NCBI GenBank assembly: GCA_023101725.1
Contig: JALJCO010001224.1
Coordinates: 558,001-622,000 of the forward strand
Source: Atherinomorus stipes
Taxonomy: Eukaryota > Chordata > Actinopteri > Atheriniformes > Atherinidae
DNA: 64,000 bases
Direction of reading: 5' to 3'
The position numbers and the translations under genes are program-made. The notes under the pieces are model-generated. The model searched no databases. It had not been told where the DNA came from and saw nothing but the letters and a program-made list of their open reading frames with translations. Shown one piece after another: positions 24,620 to 36,589 of this stretch. Within the stretch, counting starts at the first letter, position 1, and each line of letters begins with the position of its first letter.

Positions 24620-25159
24620 AACAAGCATCGGCCAGACGATATTTTTGGCCGATATTTGCCTTTTTTTGCTGGTATCGGCATTGGCTGATATGTCGGGTGT
24701 GTTGGCCGATACCCCCACTCAGCATAATTTACAGACTTTTTTAATAATATGTATTTATTACAAGTTATATATTTCTATTTAATATTTGTTTGCAAGTGGG
24801 CGATTTGTTTTTATGTATTTATTTGAAGCGCTTTGTTCTTTTTATATTAAAAGTTATAAAATTACTTTTCATTGTATCCGTCATTATTTTAAATTGGGAG
24901 TCAAATGCAGTATCTGTCCCAATGATCTGCAAGTTGTATTGTCCATTAGCTGAGGCTGATGAGAAAATATTTGTATCGTATATGAAAAAATATTTAAAGA
25001 AAATATAAAACGATGAAAATATACAAATATAAATGGGATAAAATGAAATATAAAAGATTTAAAATAAAAAAAAATAATAGAATATAATAAAAAATAATAT
25101 AAAGTAAAAAAAAATATTAAAATATTTTTTAAAAAATCTGTATCAGTCGATCCCTAATT
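24620..25159 (+). mobile_element. hAT-like MITE family C, fullest copy
   Basis: It runs from gcatcggccagacgatattt to ctgtatcagtcgatccctaa, with ATCGGCC-type words at both ends and an A/T-rich interior expanded by A runs near 25040-25130. Confidence 0.65.
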
Positions 25160-25554
25160 AAAACATCATGATTTATGTTTGTTATTTGCAACTGTCCTCA
25201 ATAGTCAGAAAGCTTTGGAAGTCCATTGGAACAGAACAGTGACTGGTCTTGATGGAGTTAACTACAACAATGCCGGACAGTTTGACTGTTCCAGTCGACG
25301 AGGGGGAACTCTCCTCGACTGGAAGAAGTTTTTACTGGTTTCCTGTGAAGACACACCAGCAATCAGCCTGGATTTGTTCAGCATAGTGTCTGGTATAGTA
25401 TAAACTAACTTGATAAAGAAACTCACTTGTTCCATTTAAATGGCAAGAACCAATCAAATGAAAGCATAAAACCAAGCTTGGTTTCATCAAAGGGTGGCGA
25501 AGCGGGTCCACGGCTTTTTGGTAGTTGCATGAAGAGGATCCTCAGGGTTTGTTT

Positions 25555-26023
25555 GGTTTTTTTTTTTTTTTTTTTTTTTTTCTTTTTTGGGGGGGGGGGG
25601 GGGGGGGGGGGTGTTGGGGGGGGGGTCCCGGTGGTGTGGGTGCTTTTTTTTCTTTTCTGGGGGGGGGGGGGGCCCCCCCCCCCGGCCCCCCGGGGGGCGC
25701 CCCCCCCCGCCGCCCGCCCCCGGGCTGCGGGCCCCCCCCTCCGGCCCCCCCCCACCCGCGTACTACCCCTGGCCCCCCGGCCCCCGCGGGCTCCGACGGG
25801 GCGTCCGGGCCCCCGATGAGACCCCCCCACCGGCCAGGGGGGCGCGGGATGGGGGGGGGGGGGGGGGGGGGGGACCCCCCAGGGGGAGGAAACCCCCCAA
25901 GGGAGAGGAACTAAAGAAAGAAAAGAAAAACACGGGGGGAGGGAGAGAGAAACACCGCACAGAAGAAAAGGAGGAGGGGGGGCCCCCACGGGAAGGGGGG
26001 GGGGGGAGAAGGGGGGGGGGAGT

Positions 26024-26063
<40 letters not shown>

Positions 26064-26532
26064 GGGGGGAGAAGGGCCGGCCCCGCCGGAGGACAGGGGG
26101 GGAGAGGGGGGGGGGAGAGAGAGGGGAGGGGAAGAGAATAAGGAGAGGAGAGGAGAAATAGGAGGAGGAGAAGAGGGAGGAGGGAGAGGAAGGGGGGAGG
26201 GAGAAGGAAGAGGGGGAGGGGGAAGGAGGAGAGAGAGGGAGGAGAGGGAGGGGGGAGGGGGAGGAGGGGAAGGGAGGGAGGGGAAGGGAGAGGGGAAGGA
26301 GGGGGGGGGGGAGAGGGGGGGGGAGGGAGGGGGGGGGGGAGGGGGGGGGGGGGGGGGATGGGTGGGGGGGGGGGGGGGGAGGGGGGGGGGGGGAGGGGGA
26401 GGGGGGGAGGGGGAGGGGGGGGGGGGGAGGGGGGGGGGGGGGGGGGGGAGGGAGAAGGGGGAGGAGAAAAGGAGGAGGAAAAAGGGGAAGAAGAGAATAA
26501 AGGGGGGAAAGGGGCAAAAGCAAAAGCCCCTC

Positions 26533-26602
<70 letters not shown>
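25555..26602 (+). repeat. homopolymer / G+A low-complexity block, probably unreliable
   Basis: It starts with ~25 T, then G runs, a C/G-rich part, ~600 bp of almost pure G with A, and ends with ~80 A. The long proline- or glycine-rich frames here are by-products of the homopolymers. The right edge (aggttgggaaccactg, to 26618) looks like a hAT terminus in reverse. Confidence 0.85.
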
Positions 26603-26605
<3 letters not shown>

Positions 26606-26679
26606 TTGGGAACCACTGGAGTAGAGCTTAAATTGGCCTTAAAGACTACGTCTGAATGTTTGGAGAACTTGATCATAGG

Positions 26680-27471
26680 TTGGGATGCACCATATAATCG
26701 GCCCCCTATCGGTGTTGTCCTATATCTGCCTTAAAACTGAGTATCGGACATCAGCCACCCCACAGATATTTAACCGCTATCTAACCAATGTTTAACCAAT
26801 AAGCTTATTGGTTGGACTTGGTCTAAATGCTAAAAAAAGAGACTTCTTCAAAAACATATTTTTTACAGATTTTAAAAACTTCTAAAGACTAAGGGTGGAA
26901 AAAAATATCAATACACTGAAATATCATGATATTTTCATATGCTGATATCATATTGACATTTAAAAACATAGTATCTCCATTTTACAAATGAAATCTCGGA
27001 ATATTTCATCGTTCTTCCGTTATGAAATCTCGCGACAATTCACAACAATTTTGTAATATTTTCATATGCCGATATCATATTGACATTTATACGGTATCGG
27101 TCTATTTTACTATCAAAATCTCGCAATATTTTATCATTCTGTTATGAAATCTCATGAGAATTCATGAAATATCATGAGATTTTGTAACAGAACGATAAAA
27201 TATTGCAAGATTTCATTAGTAAAATGAATCGATGCTGTGTTTTTAAATGTCATTATGATATCAGCATATAAAAATATGATATTTCAGTGTATCGCTATTT
27301 TTTTTTCCACCCCTATTTTTCAAAGTGTCGGAAACAGATAACAAACTGCTATTTGCAATGACTCCTTTTTTTTTTTTTTAAGCTTTGATATCTGTATCAA
27401 TATTGGTTACCGGCCACATGAGTTTTAAAATATCAGCATATCGGCCAAAATTCCAATATTGTGCATCCCTA
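26680..27471. mobile_element. composite hAT unit, copy 1 (outer element)
   Basis: Ends gggatgcac...gtgcatccct, with ATCGGCCCCCTATCGG near the left. A family H element sits inside at 26890-27315. No clear target duplication was found. Confidence 0.7.
26890..27315. mobile_element. family H palindromic hAT MITE inside composite copy 1
   Basis: Taagggtggaaaaaaatatc at the left and ttccacccct(a) at the right, with cactgaaatatcatgatatt arms as in 19186-19486. It has an internal partial duplication (catatgcTGATATCATATTGAC-type block). Confidence 0.7.
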
Positions 27472-28274
27472 GGTAAGATGAGATGAAACCAAACTTCCAT
27501 GTTCTCAGACCTGCAGGGAAGCTGTGAGATGTGCTTAAGCAAACCCATCCACTGAGTCCCTGCCTCACAAATGGTACCATCATTTCACGTGATCGTAGCT
27601 CCACATCCATGCCCACCGTTCTTGGTGGCATGTGGGACACCTACATTAAATGAAGCAACTGGTTTCAATCATATGGCCGATCATCGTGTTACCAGAGTAG
27701 ACAGACCAGTCCCAGCGTCTGCTGTGTGGGCTCACGTTGAGCTGTTAACATTACATTACGGATGTTTGCTCCAGGTAGCCCTGATATCTCTCTCCCTTTG
27801 AAACCGACCACAGGCTACTTGCTCCTGTGTGCCAAGTGTGCACACATTTGTGTGTAGAGTCAGGTTTCTGTAAATTTTCCTTCCACAGGGTTTGGTCCAC
27901 TATTTTTAGCCTGATATGATATCCATATGAGCAGATTTAAGCTGAGGTTGTTGACCTAAGGGTGTGTTTGACATCCTGCCCAAATACAACTGTAATGAAT
28001 AAAAGTGTGAGTGGGCTTTTGAGTCTTAGTGTGCTCAACCTTTTTATCCCTGTGAGGGTTTCACAGGGAGTGTGTGTAGGCGCAGGTCATCCTTCAGCTT
28101 CCTGAACACAGGCCAGATGTTGCACATTCATGCACACTGACATGTAACTACAGACATGCTTTGACATATCGGCTGCCTCTCGTCCACATGCAGACAATCA
28201 GGAACACAAACTCTGCATGTTTACAAGATGGAGCTTCAGGATGAGCTGTAGCTGCTATTGATGAAGGTTTAAGC

Positions 28275-28279
28275 ATATA

Positions 28280-28315
<36 letters not shown>
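28275..28315. repeat. (GT)n(AT)n microsatellite
   Basis: A short GT run passing into ~34 bp AT. Confidence 0.9.
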
Positions 28316-28320
<5 letters not shown>

Positions 28321-28650
28321 GTGCAATGATACAAAAAATTCACGGTTCAAATTTTTTTCAACACACAAAAAAATTGTCATACTTTTTTTTAGATGTTGGG
28401 CTTTTGTCCACCATGGCTTTCCATTGGGGTCAGACTTAACATGAAACCAAAATTCAGACCTGAATGTAGTTGAACGAATAGTTAAACGAAGATCTAAATG
28501 CAGATTTTTAACACAAAGCTCATCTTCAGAAGACAAGTTAATAAAATAACTTTTTTCTGTATTGTTCGATATTCGATACACAGTTCTCACGGTTCAGTAC
28601 ACACCAGTATTGAACGGTTCGATACGAATACATGTATTGTTGCACACCTA
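28316..28650. mobile_element. hAT-like MITE with taggggtgcaa ends
   Basis: The left taggggtgcaatgatacaaa and right tgtattgttgcacaccta are inverted repeats. Internal cacggttc words occur near both ends. No 8-bp duplication is visible because the left flank is an AT repeat. Confidence 0.65.
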
Positions 28651-29259
28651 ATCGGTTTCATCCATCAGATATCCGATCCAGATAATTAATCAGTATCGGA
28701 GCTGATATCCGACCCTGGTATTGGATCGTCTACATTATACCTGTACAAAACCAGAACAATGTGGGACTGGCCCTGCTAAAACAGGCCCTAAGTCATGGGA
28801 GCAACATTCATGAAAATCCACGAAGAAGGGTTTTTTTTCCCCCAAAACTCGTGATTTTTGTAGAAAATGCTCATTGAAGTCATCGTAAAGCCACTTCATA
28901 TTTAAAAAAAACAGTGTTGGTTGATGCAAAGTATACATTTTGTATTTAAAATAGGCTGTATCAGGTGAGACAGATGAAAATATCAAACCTTTGGAAGGCT
29001 TTCTCCCCATTTCAGCTTTTGTCATGTCAACATTCAAATGGCAACAGCGTCTTAAAATATTATCAGATTCCATCGTTGGAAAGCTGAGAAACTACATTTT
29101 CAGAATATATGAATAACTCAAAATGCTCTGGGTACTGCTTATGTCCTGTTTTAGTGTGGCCTGTCACATATTATAGTAAACTGTATCATAAGATTTTAAT
29201 GATTTACACTAAACAATGGATTTGATGGATCTCTATATCTACTATTATTCATGGGCCCT

Positions 29260-30260
29260 TTTTAAAACAAAACAAAACAAATGAAGGCATATAAGTTTTT
29301 ATATATAATCAGGTGTTCAGATCACTTCCATGGCCACAGGTGTATAAAATGAAGCAGCTAGGCATGCAGACTGTTTTTAGAAACATTTGGGTCAGTGGAT
29401 GCTGAAGCGTATAGCGTGAAGAGGTCACCAACTTTCTGCAGTCAATCACTACAGACCTCCAAACTTCATTTGGCCTTCAGATCAGCTCAAGAACAGAGAG
29501 CTTAATGGAATGGGTTTCCATGGTGATCAGCTGCATCCATCCATACATCACCAAGTAAATGCAAAGCGTGGATGCAGTGGTGGAAAGCAGCCGCCACTGG
29601 ACTCTAGAGCAGTGGAGGCGTTCTCTGGAGTGACGAATCACGCTTCTCCATCTGCCAATCTGATGGAGGAGTCTGGGCTTGGTGGTTGCCAGGACAACGG
29701 TACTTGTCCGACTGCATTGTGCCAAGTGTAAAGTTTGGTGGAGGGGGTATTATGGTGTGGGGGTTTCAGGAGCTGGGTTGGCCCCTTAGTTCCGGTGAAA
29801 GGAACTCTGAATGCTTCAGCATACCAAGACATTCTGGACAATTTCATGCTCCCAACTTTGTGGGAACAGTTTGGAGCTGGCCCCTTCCTCTTCCAACATG
29901 ACTGTGCACCAGTGCACAAAGCAGATCCATAAAGACCTGGATGCAGAGTCTGGTGTGGAGGAACTGGACCGGCCTGCACAGAGTCCTGACCTCAACGCCG
30001 ATAGAACACCTTTGGGATTAATTAGAGTGGAGACTGAGAGCCAGGCCTTCTCATCCAACATCAGCGTGACATCACAAATGTGCTTCTGAAAGAACGGTCA
30101 GAAATTCCCATAAACACTCCTAAACCTTGTGGACAGCCTTCCCAGAAGAGTTGAAGCTGTTCTAGCTGCAAAGGTGGACCAGCGTCATACTGAACCCTAT
30201 GGATTAGGAATGGGATGTCACTGAAGCTCATATGTGAGTCAAGGCAGGTATATAGTGTAT
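29260..30260 (+). pseudogene. Tc1-like transposon, internally deleted transposase
   Basis: The sequence starts with ctaggcatgcagactg (29357) upstream of a transposase remnant. The usual N-terminal DNA-binding region is missing: the text jumps from gaaacatttg directly to gggtcagtggatgctga. The remainder includes WSDESRFS- and FGGGGIMVW-like coding (29624-29762), QHDCAPVHKA (29897-29926) and PAQSPDLN (29974-29997), the catalytic-core landmarks of Tc1 transposases. Several frameshifts break it. The right end tatatagtgcagctgg is partly preserved. Confidence 0.85.
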
Positions 30261-31675
30261 ATATAGTGCAGCTGGTTCATCCACCCAGCTGTCAGCTTCA
30301 CGTTCCACCTGGATTCACACAACACAGCTTTCTCTAAATCATTGGAATCTAAATTACACCAAAATTTTGTCCTGTTTTTTTAGCGTGCATCCTTTCAAAT
30401 AATATAGGTAAAGCAGGTTTTAGCAGCAGTTAGAAAATCAGTATTTATTCTAAACTCTTGTCTCCAGGTGGAAAGGAGCAACAGAGAAGCAGCTTCAAAT
30501 ATATTTTTTTAGATTTATTTGTTTATAGCTCTATAAAATCCTGCATAACCTTCAGTGTTGATTTTGCAGTTTTACAGGATTTATTTATTGCTTGTGTAAG
30601 TATGAGCAGGATTCCCGTCACGTTTGAACATAAATAACATCACTCTGTGGTCGTATCTGCGGCTTTAGTCCAGTCCAAGTGCAGACTGAACGGTGTGGAA
30701 GCAGCCAGGTGTTTCCCTTGAACTAGTAAACTGTCTCAGAAGGATAATCTCGGTAATAATCGGTCACATTCATCCTCTTCACACACACACACCAACAGCA
30801 ACTGACTCAGACAGGATCCAGGCTCAGCATGAGGTTGCCCCAGGTCAGGCTCTGCTGGAAAAATCTAGGATTGACCACACATGCTACTGGTTCTCCTTCA
30901 TCCCCTCAATCACTCTGTCTCACACACACATTTGGACTGTTTGTTGTTTGAGATGAATCTCTAGAGGAGATGATTACCCTCACCAAGGACGGGGAACAAA
31001 GGCAGAACTGCTCAGAGCTGTGGGATTCATTAATCCCGTTGTTTAGACGGGACAGGGACAAACCCGGATCATTTTTAGGTGAAATCAAGAATCAGGATTT
31101 GTCTTAAATCGACCTTCAGTTGAATATTTCAATGAACGTGAGGGGAAATGCTGGAAGACGGGATTAAAAACAAAATGAAGTGCATCAGCACTTTATTCAT
31201 CTGTCCCGTCTTTGTAAACGTCTGTGTGTGTTGCAGTGTGCGTTTATCATGTTTGCCGGCTCTGCTTTGATTCAGCGATGCTTCACATTTGATTTATTTC
31301 AACCAGGCGCAAACAGAGAGCAGACCACCATGAGGCCTCGTCTCGCTGTGTGTTTACAGCAATATGCTCACAATTTCAGCAGCATTTACTCCGCAGGACC
31401 AATCAAAGCTGCCTCCTGAAGGATGCTGAGTGGGAAACACTTGTAACATGTGTACTGGATGATGTTTCACCGTTGACCCTCACTCAGCAGTCGCTCATCA
31501 CGTACACACCCACATTCTCATCAGCATAACTGATGCAAATTCATGCACCAGGCCAGGTTTTTAACAACAAACACTGTTTAAGGCTTGACTAGTAAGTGGG
31601 TGTTTATTTGATTTTGGACCTTTTTGTGTCCCTGTTGAATTTTAAGAAAAAAAAAATAAATGTGTATATATATGG

Positions 31676-32220
31676 TAAGGATGCACGATATAATTGGCCC
31701 CCTATCTGTATCGGCTTATATCGGCCCTTAAAACTGAGTTTCGGGCATCGGCTACCCCATTGATATTTAACCGATATTTCACCAATCAGCCTAAAGTAAA
31801 AAAAAAAAAAAAAAAAAAAAAAGTTTTTTACAGACTTTAAAACCAATAAAGACTAGGGGTGGGAAAAAATATCGATACACTGAAATATTGCAATGTTTTT
31901 GTATGCTGATTATATTGAAATTTGAAAACACAGTATTAGTATCAATCTACTGTATTTTACAAAGGAAATCTTGTGATACTTCGTGGTTCTGTTATGAAAT
32001 TTTGTGAGAATTCACAAAATATGGCGAGATTTTGTAAGTAAAATAGATCAATATTGCGTTTTAAAATTTCGATATATTGAAAATATATATTGAAATATTG
32101 CGATATTTGAAATGACTGCTCATTTTTTTCAACTTTAATATCGGTATCGATATTGGTTATCGAACACATGAGGTTTAAAATATCGGATATCAGCCAAAAT
32201 TCCAATATTGTGCATCCCTA
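31676..32220. mobile_element. composite hAT unit, copy 2 (8-bp duplication present)
   Basis: Ends taaggatgcac...gtgcatccct(a), flanked by exact atatatgg (31668-31675, 32221-32228). Family H sequence lies inside from 31854 to about 32115, at the same internal position as in copy 1. A 22-bp A run is at about 31800. Confidence 0.85.
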
Positions 32221-32291
32221 ATATATGGTTTAACAGCCAGTGGTGATTGTACAAAATTCCTCATGTCTGTCTAAAATTTCACATTCATTAA

Positions 32292-33040
32292 AGGGGAACT
32301 CAGTAACTTTTTTACCTCAATAAATGCTTTTCGGAATCCCCGTGGGGCTAAACAAAGTGTTTACGGAGCGATTCAATGTTTCCCCCCCTCCCGCCGGGGC
32401 CTCTGGCCTGCGAGCAGCTAAAAACAACTTTGCCTGCGCCGACCCGAGCAGAACCTGCGACAACAGAAACCGCTGTACGGTACTCAGGTCCCCTATCTAC
32501 CGAGCTGCTTCCAGCTCTGATTTGAACCAGACTACCAGCGCTAATTCAAAGAAAACATTTCTTTAGCTTCACACCACCTAAACACGGCTCCTGGCTCACA
32601 TAACCAACTCTTTGCTGGACCAGAGTGATTCACGTAGCTGCGCTGCCTGGGCGCCGGGTGAAGCATCGCTGCTTCAGGCTCAATAATCACTTGTCACGTC
32701 CGCAAAAAGTAAATAAAAGTTCGTATTCTTACCTGCTACCCGCCAACACCAGTGAAAAATATAATCCACGGCATATTTACCCGCAAATCGCGGGTAAAAC
32801 GTCCCGTTTCAGAAAATACAGGACTTTGCTTTGAGCAGAGGGAGACGAGGTGCTGCTACCAACGCAGCAAAGTAGCATCAACAAGCTAGTAAACGCTTAG
32901 AAATATATCCAGGGATCAAAATAAAGGAAAGACAGGTAGAGAAGCCGTCTGTGTGCTGTGGGGGTGTAAGGGGGGGTTGAACACGACAGTGAAAGGACGC
33001 CACTAGGGGGAGCCCCGAGCTGAAGTTACTGAGTTCTGCT
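32292..33040. mobile_element. TTAA-target MITE, family K3
   Basis: TTAA on both sides (32288-32291, 33041-33044); ends aggggaactcagtaactttt and the inverse aagttactgagttctgct. GC-rich interior. Confidence 0.8.
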
Positions 33041-33136
33041 TTAAAGTATTTTTTCAACATTTTTTCTACATTTTTATGGTGCTATATCTACTAAAAAAAG
33101 ACAGAATTGTTCAGTTTTTTTGTATAAATTCCTTAA

Positions 33137-33411
33137 AGGCAGGGTAGGGGATCCTGGAAAAACGGTTTGAGCAAGCTACATTTGAAAAAGTACACACCCC
33201 CCGAAACCACACTACCAGAGCAGGAACGTGTGGGCCGATGGTTGTCAGTGAAGATAATCAAGAACAGCTGAATGGCTAGCTTGTTAGCTTCCCAGTATGG
33301 GGTTGGATGGGGTTTTTCCAGTCCTCTCTGTTCAACAGGCAATTATTTATTTATTTATTTTTTTGTCAGACCATTAAATTAATTGGCTGCAATCGGGATG
33401 TGAAGAAGACT
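33137..33411 (+). repeat. TTAA-type element, left end only
   Basis: TTAA at 33133-33136 followed by aggcagggtaggggatcctg, a start typical of a fish dispersed repeat. The opposite end is missing; the next element begins at 33416. Confidence 0.5.
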
Positions 33412-33415
33412 TTAA

Positions 33416-33887
33416 AGGGACTTGAGGCAAGATTAAGAAATGAAACTCGTGACTGCTGCGACTGGCGCTTCAGGTAACTGCAGCCACGAGCCAAGCCGTC
33501 ACGGAAGCACAAGCTGAAGCTATAATGTTGTTTACTCACCTTTTTCTTCGTAGTTACACTTTTTAGTGTCTTTCAGTTGATCTGGATCGTTTGCTGACGG
33601 CAGAAGAATCCATAACTATCGCTTACAGTGTTTGAATTTACCGCAACCATCTTCTTCCTGTATCAAAACTGCGGATGTAGCGTCATTTGACGTCACATCC
33701 GCACGTCAAATGTAGCGTCATTTGACGTCACGTCCGCAGGGCAGCGCTGGAAATTCGGACACCGAATTGCATTTTGCGGCACACAGCCTGTTCAAGGCAA
33801 CGGAGAGAAACGTGGGTGGAAACGTTATTTTTGGTATTTAGCGCTTCATCACCCATAAGTATTAAAAAAAAATGGACATGCATGTTT
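33416..33887 (+). mobile_element. TTAA MITE family K1, 3'-truncated
   Basis: TTAA at 33412-33415 then agggacttgaggcaagatta. It has a tandem duplication of the tgacgtca-containing block (two tgacgtca, about 33687 and 33724). The right terminus is lost near 33887. Confidence 0.75.
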
Positions 33888-33892
33888 GTTCG

Positions 33893-34188
33893 ACTGTTTG
33901 GACTATAAAAATATACTAAATGATGTCAGTTCCAGTTAATTATGGATGCTACCCACTCAGGACTCTTGGATTACATTAGACAAGCAGTATGGAGGAATAT
34001 TGCCAAGTTTTTGTGGACGTTTATGGACCTTTTTGTTTCAGGCACTAGTGAATCTCATTATATGAATGTCTGCGAAAAAAAACAAACTCCGGCTGCATTT
34101 GAGAAATTAAAAAAGTGCTCCAGAGTCTTGCTCAGCATGAGGGTGAGTAGAAAATGAAGGACCATCATTCTGTGGGTGAACTGTTCCT
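33893..34188. repeat. TTAA-type element, right end only
   Basis: It ends gtgggtgaactgttcct followed by TTAA (34189-34192). The left part is not definable. Confidence 0.45.
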
Positions 34189-36095
34189 TTAAAATACAAT
34201 AGAATTAATGATTTCTTATCATATTTGACAAAAATGTCTCATCCATTAATTATTTTTTAAATAAATATTTCTGTCCCTTTATCTTGTGGTCATTACCACC
34301 ATGTTAAGGTTTTTAGATCAATAAAGTTAATTTGAAATCTGATTCTTTAACTGCCTGTGTCAGCTTGTGCTGCCACTCAAGCACATGCTAGAACAGAAAG
34401 AAGACAGACATTTTCATTACTGGAACAGGAAGTTTTTTCCTAATTTATACTGACAAGTTGCACAATATATTTTATTACGTGTCATTACCAAACAGCTTGT
34501 AGTTTATAGATATTCAAAAATTTTGTGTAAAAACTTTAGATTCATATAAAAACACTGTACAGCACCAACTAGCTAAAAGATTATTTATGCTAACTCTACC
34601 ATTTTAGTACTGTAAGCTAAAAACTGTAAAATGTCATTACGACCACACTTTCTATCAGATATCTGACTAAAAGAACTATTTTTTAAATAAAATCTTAGAT
34701 TAATGTATATCAGCATATTTGGATTTTGACCTGCAGAAGGATGACAGTTCAGGTAAAGCAGGTGTGGCAAGATATTATGACATCCACATTTTTACTGACA
34801 CTTTATTTTTGAGAAAAAGAAAACTTAAAAGTGCCCAAAATCATATAAGCGGCCAAATATGTTCATATGAAGGCAAAAAAAAAAAGCTTATTTATTTTAT
34901 CTTTTCCAACATAAGCAGGATGTCGTGTCTTCTTTCCTGCCTTTGAGCGGGTCAGTGTGGGAGTCCAGAGATGTAACTGCTACCACTCGGAGACAAAAGA
35001 TCAGCCTTCTCTCCGTAGAGAAGCAGCAGGTGATAGATTAGCTAGAACAAATTGGAACCATTTCTCTCCCGTGTCCCTGGTTCCTGTCAAGCAATGAGTT
35101 CGTAGAAATGTTGTCAGATACTGTATACAAGCATGTGCCCCTCCGAACCATCCAGAACCTCACTAATTTGAGTCAGATGGCATCTGAGGTACGTGTCATT
35201 GGCCTTACGGGGAATGAGAGGTTTTTTTTTCCGTGGGATTCAGCAGATGCATCTGAAAATGTTGTCGGTCCTTCCAAACGCTCTTACGCTCGCGCCCTTC
35301 ACATATGGGCCCTGCGTAATTGGACGTTCTGCCACCTGTGTCTGACACGGCCTTTCTGCTGGCAAGTGTCAAGCCAGAGAAATCAAAGGTTGGGTGCAAA
35401 CGAAAACAGTGTTCGTGGTGGGTACACACACACGCTTGTATATCTCACAGCAGGTTCAGAGTGGGGACGGCGTCATGCATGACCTCGCCAAAAAGGCACA
35501 GTAACCTGGGTAATAAGCATGTTTGATCCCCCCCACCCCACACTGTTTTGCTGAGGTCTGTCAGACCCTGATCCTCCACTCTCTCCAGTGCTAATAGAGG
35601 CTGACACCTGAGAAGGCCGGTCTGATTCCCTGCAGCCTGTTCACATTAGTACGTGAACGCCAGCACCGTTCCTGCCTGCAGACGTGATGCTTCTTCTTCC
35701 ACTCAGTCTTAAATACTCCTCCGTTTTCAGACTGAAGTCAGTGTTGGTAATGAAAACACGGTGGTGTGAGAGTCGTCCTGCTGTTAAAGCCCCCTCACCC
35801 TGCATGGTGATCAAAGTGCCACCACATTTCTTCCAATAATATTTCTTTCCTATCCAAACATCTTCTCAGACTCACGAAACCATAACAGAAGCACCTGAAA
35901 CACTGACGTGCTTATTTCACATTATTCACATTACAAGGAATAAGCATCATTGCACAATGACACACACAAACACACACACACTCATATGGCAGCCCACTGC
36001 TCTCTAGTATATTTTGAGGGGGATTACATGCAGAACTGAATTTCCCAATTGGGATTAATAAAGTAAAAATTATTACTATTATTATTATTAATAAA

Positions 36096-36160
<65 letters not shown>
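36096..36160. repeat. (CT)n(AT)n microsatellite
   Basis: A short CT run followed by ~55 bp of AT. Confidence 0.95.
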
Positions 36161-36163
<3 letters not shown>

Positions 36164-36579
36164 TCACAAAATGAAATGTTAGTGAAATAAAATATTGCTT
36201 TTGAATTGTGGTTGGAAATAATTATTTAAAAAAACAACAAAAAAAAAACATAACTGTCCCAGACACATTAGAGCACCTCTCCTGTCAACAGGTGCAGAAG
36301 TCTTATTGAACATTGCAGAAAACACCTGATTGCAGTGATTACCTCAAAAAGTTTCTCAACAAAATTTTTACTTTGGAGCCCCGTCATGCTTGTTCACTGT
36401 TTTTCATTTTTTTAGTGTTCATTTTTTATATTTTTGTTAAACCACAGATCAAAATCAGTGTCATTATTTTCATAGAATTTTTATTTATTATTATTTCTGT
36501 CAATTTTAACTTATTTCACTGACATGATTTTTTTTTTTTTTTTTTAATTTGAAAGTATGAATAATTTTGGGGACGACTA
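36161..36579. mobile_element. MITE family A, 5' end replaced by AT repeat
   Basis: The interior (caaccacagatcaaaa, gtcatgcttgttcac) and right end (gaataattttggggacgact) match family A in the opposite internal orientation; the left inverted repeat is absent. Confidence 0.65.
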
Positions 36580-36589
36580 TCTATATATA

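Noticed and set aside
25423..26566. Long proline-rich and glycine-rich open frames on both strands
   Set aside because: They are translations of G/A homopolymers, open in several frames at once, with no splice or homology support.
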